A stretch of DNA of 9,272 bases, taken from a bacterium. GTDB taxonomy: Bacteria > Electryoneota > RPQS01. Positions 7,064-9,272 of the stretch are shown here, piece after piece (position 1 is the stretch's first letter; the number at the start of each line of letters is the position of its first letter). Below the pieces are notes generated by a model. It ran no database searches and was not told the DNA's origin. It saw nothing but the letters and a program-made list of their open reading frames with translations. The DNA lies in the NCBI GenBank assembly GCA_018814465.1, contig JAHIZR010000428.1, positions 1 to 9,272 on the forward strand, written 5' to 3'. Made by a program: the position numbers and the translations under genes.

Positions 7064-8457
7064 GCATTCTGACTTCTGACTCAATCTATCTTATCGGAAT
7101 CGGTGGCATCGGCATGGCGAATCTTGCTGTGCTGCTGCAGGAAAGCGGCCTGAAGGTTTCCGGTTCCGATGAAAACCTCTACGAGCCTGCCGCATCCATT
7201 CTTCACGGTGCCGGCATTCAGGTTCAATCGCCTTACGCGGAAGCGAATCTCCCGCATCGCGACTGCCCGATCGTTGTCGGCAATGCGATGTCTCGCGGTC
7301 ATGTCGAAGTTGAAGCCGCGCTGCGCAATCGTAATCCGTTGTATTCCTTCCCGGAGATTCTTGGCCGGCGGATTCTTAGTTCACGGCATAGTTGCGTGGT
7401 TGCGGGTACGCACGGCAAAAGCACGACCTCCGCTTGCCTTGCCTACTTGCTGAAGCAGACAAATCAAAATCCGGGATACTTGATTGGAGGGAAGCCGCTT
7501 GATCTGCCCGCCGGCGCCGCGCTCGGAACCGGCCTTCCTTTCGTCGTTGAAGGAGATGAATATGACAGCGCCTTCTTTGACAAACGTTCCAAATTCCTGC
7601 ACTACTTCCCGCGGATTCTGACTCTCGGCTGCGTCGAATTCGATCACGCCGACATCTTTAGTAACCTTGATGAAATCCTGCTCAGTTTTCGCCGCTTGAT
7701 CAATCTGCTTCCCGATAACGGCTGTCTGATCTACGATGCCTCTTCCGAACACGCCCGCGCGCTCGCCGCAGCCGCTCGTTGTCGGAAATGGTCGGTTGGT
7801 TTCGAGGATGCTTGCGACTGGCGGCTCGGTTCATCCGGCAATCATCATCTGCTGACGACACCTGACCGCAAACAATTGGACTTTCGGATTCCTCAGCCCG
7901 GCTGGCACAACCGGCTGAATGCGCTCATGGCTTTGGCATCCGCCAGCGCCGTGCGGGAAAACACTCAAGCCTATCTTGAAGCCCTCGCTTCGTTTCAAGG
8001 CATTCGCCGCCGTCTTGAAAAACTCTTCGAAAATGAGTCTTTTGTCGTGTTCGATGATTTCGCGCATCATCCCACCGCCGTTCGAGCTGCGATCCTTGCC
8101 CTGCGAGAGTCCTATCCGCAGCACAGGATTATTGCCGTCTTCGAACCGCGTTCCAACACCTCGGTAAGGAATATTCACTCATCGGAATTCACCGAATCAT
8201 TTGCTGTCGCTGATGAAATCGTTGTCGGCTCAATCCACCGCCTCGAACGCATTCCTGCAGATCAAAGACTGGATATTAACAGGATAATCGGCGAATTGCA
8301 CTCGCGAATTTCGTCCGCCGTACACCTTGAAAACTCCGAAATAATTGAGTATCTTCTGAGCAGGCTTGACTCGCAACCGACTGCCTTTCTGTTCATGAGT
8401 AACGGCAGTTTTGATTCCGTGCCGGCGACTTTCGCGGATCGGCTTCAAGCATTATAA
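7060..8457 (+). CDS. mpl: UDP-N-acetylmuramate:L-alanyl-gamma-D-glutamyl-meso-diaminopimelate ligase
   Basis: Mpl attaches the recycled murein tripeptide to UDP-MurNAc with ATP in the cytosol, re-entering peptidoglycan synthesis. The 465-residue protein has the three Mur-ligase domains. The N-terminal Rossmann domain starts IYLIGIGGIGM (residues 9-19) and contains GNAMSRG (74-80). The central ATP domain has VAGTHGKSTT (114-123, the P-loop), EGDEYDSAFFDKRSKF (164-179) and EFDHADIF (193-200). The C-terminal domain has FDDFAHHPTA (331-340) and VFEPRSNT (360-367). GNAM-RG and EYD-AFFDKRSKF are Mpl features that distinguish it from MurC. I place the start at the ATG of the ATGA overlap (7060), because homologues begin just before the first beta strand. 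The frame stays open further upstream to an ATG at 6967, but that part lies inside the helicase gene. No Shine-Dalgarno is visible, so coupling to the helicase gene is likely. Stop is TAA. Confidence 0.93.
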   Translation: MSILTSDSIYLIGIGGIGMANLAVLLQESGLKVSGSDENLYEPAASILHGAGIQVQSPYAEANLPHRDCPIVVGNAMSRGHVEVEAALRNRNPLYSFPEILGRRILSSRHSCVVAGTHGKSTTSACLAYLLKQTNQNPGYLIGGKPLDLPAGAALGTGLPFVVEGDEYDSAFFDKRSKFLHYFPRILTLGCVEFDHADIFSNLDEILLSFRRLINLLPDNGCLIYDASSEHARALAAAARCRKWSVGFEDACDWRLGSSGNHHLLTTPDRKQLDFRIPQPGWHNRLNALMALASASAVRENTQAYLEALASFQGIRRRLEKLFENESFVVFDDFAHHPTAVRAAILALRESYPQHRIIAVFEPRSNTSVRNIHSSEFTESFAVADEIVVGSIHRLERIPADQRLDINRIIGELHSRISSAVHLENSEIIEYLLSRLDSQPTAFLFMSNGSFDSVPATFADRLQAL

Positions 8458-8462
8458 TCACG

Positions 8463-8482
8463 CAGATTGATTCTTCAATCTG
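8463..8482 (+). repeat. Short perfect hairpin between mpl and selC
   Basis: CAGATTGA (8463-8470) and TCAATCTG (8475-8482) form a perfect 8-bp stem with a TTCT loop. It starts 6 nt after the mpl stop and ends 4 nt before the tRNA. There is no following T tract, so it does not read as an intrinsic terminator. It could protect the mpl mRNA 3' end or mark where the tRNA precursor is cut from the operon transcript (inference). Confidence 0.55.
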
Positions 8483-8486
8483 ACGT

Positions 8487-8584
8487 GGGGACGGATGGGG
8501 CACTGGTGGCCCCCACGGTCTTCAAAACCGTTCGCGTCCGCCTCGCGGCGGATGGCTGGGTTCGATTCCCAGACGTTCCCGCCA
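8487..8584 (+). tRNA. selC: tRNA-Sec (selenocysteine, anticodon TCA)
   Basis: This is a 98-nt gene including an encoded CCA (8582-8584). It carries serine (SerS), which SelA converts to selenocysteine, and SelB delivers it to recoded UGA codons. The anticodon stem ACGGT/ACCGT (8515-8519, 8527-8531) encloses the loop CTTCAAA with anticodon TCA at 8522-8524, the same loop as E. coli selC. The variable arm is an 8-bp stem (8535-8542 with 8547-8554) with a TCGC loop. The T arm is CTGGG/CCCAG (8556-8560, 8568-8572) around TTCGATT. The D arm has GGGGC/GCCCC (8497-8501, 8509-8513) with GG in its loop. Acceptor bases 8487-8493 pair with 8574-8580 (one G-T). The eighth position, which is paired in canonical bacterial tRNA-Sec, is G8494 opposite A8573. 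The discriminator is G8581. The length and the long variable arm exclude an ordinary suppressor tRNA. It follows mpl by 29 nt. Confidence 0.96.
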
Positions 8585-8590
8585 ATTTCT

Positions 8591-8625
8591 GCACGGGCTG
8601 CGGTGAGCTTCACTGCGGCCCGTGT
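8591..8625 (+). terminator. Strong GC-rich hairpin after selC, possible transcript end
   Basis: CACGGGCTGCGGTGA (8592-8606) and TCACTGCGGCCCGTG (8610-8624) form 15 continuous pairs (two of them G-T) around a GCT loop. G8591 and T8625 can add a sixteenth, wobble pair. It begins 7 nt after the tRNA CCA. The stem is easily strong enough for a terminator, but the following bases (TCCGAC) give no T tract on this strand, and there is none on the other strand either. It may act with another factor, as a 3' processing or stability element, or as a terminator without a U tract. Confidence 0.5.
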
Positions 8626-8697
8626 CCGACAAAAGAGCGAATATCTTCTCATTACCCCCGCCGGGACTTGATTCTTTCCAATTCGTTCTCCAAATTA

Positions 8698-8727
8698 CAA
8701 AGCATATGACAGCCGTCATATGCTTTG
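8698..8727 (+). promoter_or_regulatory. Perfect 13-bp inverted repeat before the hydrolase gene
   Basis: CAAAGCATATGAC (8698-8710) and GTCATATGCTTTG (8715-8727) are perfect reverse complements around AGCC. The repeat ends 10 nt before the AGGAG of the next gene. It may be an operator bound by a dimeric regulator, a 5' untranslated hairpin controlling the hydrolase, or an upstream terminator (the following CTTTAT is a poor U tract). No convincing promoter is seen in 8626-8697; TTGATT at 8668 lacks a good partner -10 box. Confidence 0.6.
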
Positions 8728-8737
8728 CTTTATCCAT

Positions 8738-8742
8738 AGGAG
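8738..8742 (+). promoter_or_regulatory. Shine-Dalgarno of the alpha/beta hydrolase gene
   Basis: AGGAG with 6 nt to the ATG at 8749 is the strongest and best-spaced ribosome binding site in the window. It fixes the start and supports an independent translation unit, unlike the coupled genes upstream. Confidence 0.8.
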
Positions 8743-8748
8743 AGTGAG

Positions 8749-9272
8749 ATGAGTAAATTCAAACATCCCTACTATCCGATCATCTATGTCAGAGGATTCG
8801 CCGGAACGATGTCGGAGGTCGAAAACACATCCGCAACGCCCTTCATGGGTTTTAATCTCGGATCCACCAAGCTGCGTCAGGCTTGGACCGGAGAGTTGCG
8901 GAAATACATCTTCGAATCGCCCCTCGTTCGCCTCATGAAAGACCACGGTTATCGCGACGTCTACGAGGAAGGCCGCATTGCCGACGGACCTCTTTCCTCG
9001 CGCAGCATCTTCATCCTCCGCTACTACGATGAAGTCTCGGAATCCTTCGGCGGTGGCAAGCAATTGGAGGTGGAACACTTCGCCGAACGCTTGGGCGAAC
9101 TGATCGAAGAAGTCCGCGATAAGACATGTGCCTCTGCTCCCGACAAAAAAAACTTCCGCGTCTATCTCATCGCCCATTCCATGGGCGGACTGATCTGCCG
9201 CTGCTTCCTGCAGAATCCCCGGATCAGCAGCCCTGCCCTTAAACAATGTGTTGATAAGGTTTTCACCTACGC
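8749..9272 (+). CDS. Alpha/beta-hydrolase (esterase/lipase-like), truncated by window edge
   Basis: The first 174 codons are present and the frame is open to the right edge. The protein starts MSKFKHPYYPIIYVRGFAGT. The hydrophobic strand followed by RGF (residues 10-17) has the position of the oxyanion-hole loop of lipase-like hydrolases. YLIAHSMGGLICR (139-151) is the nucleophile elbow, with Ser144 as the catalytic serine in AHSMGG. Here the first Gly of GxSxG is Ala, as in many lipase-like members. No signal peptide is evident, so the product is probably cytosolic. The Asp and His of the triad would lie beyond the window. Substrate is unknown: a lipid ester, a peptide or a GPI-inositol-deacylase-like (PGAP1-like) substrate are all possible. 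The gene follows a strong Shine-Dalgarno and an inverted repeat, and appears to start its own unit. Confidence 0.8.
   Translation, partial: MSKFKHPYYPIIYVRGFAGTMSEVENTSATPFMGFNLGSTKLRQAWTGELRKYIFESPLVRLMKDHGYRDVYEEGRIADGPLSSRSIFILRYYDEVSESFGGGKQLEVEHFAERLGELIEEVRDKTCASAPDKKNFRVYLIAHSMGGLICRCFLQNPRISSPALKQCVDKVFTY

Noticed and set aside
8487..8584. selC as an integration site for a genomic island, as in enteric bacteria.
   Set aside because: No integrase, no direct repeat of the tRNA 3' end and no composition shift is visible in the 690 nt after it. The downstream sequence looks native, though the window ends early.
8668..8697. Possible sigma-70 promoter (TTGATT at 8668) for the hydrolase gene.
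   Set aside because: No acceptable -10 box lies 16-18 nt downstream (CAAATT/AAATTA), so the match is too weak to annotate.
8467..8709. Small plus-strand open frame across the selC region.
   Set aside because: It covers the tRNA gene and its 3' hairpin. The translated product is only a readout of RNA-coding sequence.
8716..9246. Minus-strand open frame of 176 codons at the right end.
   Set aside because: The plus strand encodes an alpha/beta hydrolase with AHSMGG and an excellent Shine-Dalgarno. The antisense frame has no recognisable motif.

Overview
The window carries one densely packed set of rightward genes and looks chromosomal, from a Gram-negative (diderm) bacterium of moderate GC content. 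The diderm inference rests on a surface-polysaccharide gene set with a Wzx-type flippase and on an Mpl ligase that reuses meso-diaminopimelate-type cell-wall peptides. The organism also encodes a selenocysteine tRNA, so it should recode UGA. Most starts lack a good Shine-Dalgarno sequence and depend on overlap with the preceding gene. That style would fit the FCB group or a related candidate phylum, but the taxonomic placement is a guess from style and not a sequence match.

Layout. Positions 1-4042 hold a glycan module. It starts with the C-terminal part of a polytopic membrane glycosyltransferase, followed by an MOP-superfamily oligosaccharide flippase, a GT-B (GT1/GT4-like) glycosyltransferase and a GT-A family 2 glycosyltransferase. 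Positions 4026-8457 hold three genes of unrelated function: folD (one-carbon metabolism), a 718-residue fusion of a RecB-like nuclease to a Rad3/XPD/DinG-type helicase, and mpl (murein peptide recycling). These seven genes are separated by 12 nt or overlap by 4-19 nt, with ATGA or GTGA junctions, so they are almost certainly one transcript with translational coupling. The promoter lies upstream of the window.

After mpl comes a short hairpin, then a complete 98-nt tRNA-Sec gene (selC) with anticodon TCA, an 8-bp variable arm and an encoded CCA end, then a strong 15-bp hairpin. A perfect 13-bp inverted repeat and the best Shine-Dalgarno sequence of the window precede an alpha/beta-hydrolase gene that runs off the right edge. 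That gene appears to begin a new transcription unit.

Working together: the first four genes build and export a surface glycan, and Mpl belongs to envelope recycling. FolD and the nuclease-helicase have no obvious mechanistic link to these and share only the transcript. The most interesting items are the nuclease-helicase fusion, which has a Dna2-like logic on an SF2 Rad3-type motor, and the hairpin-flanked selC with its non-standard acceptor stem.
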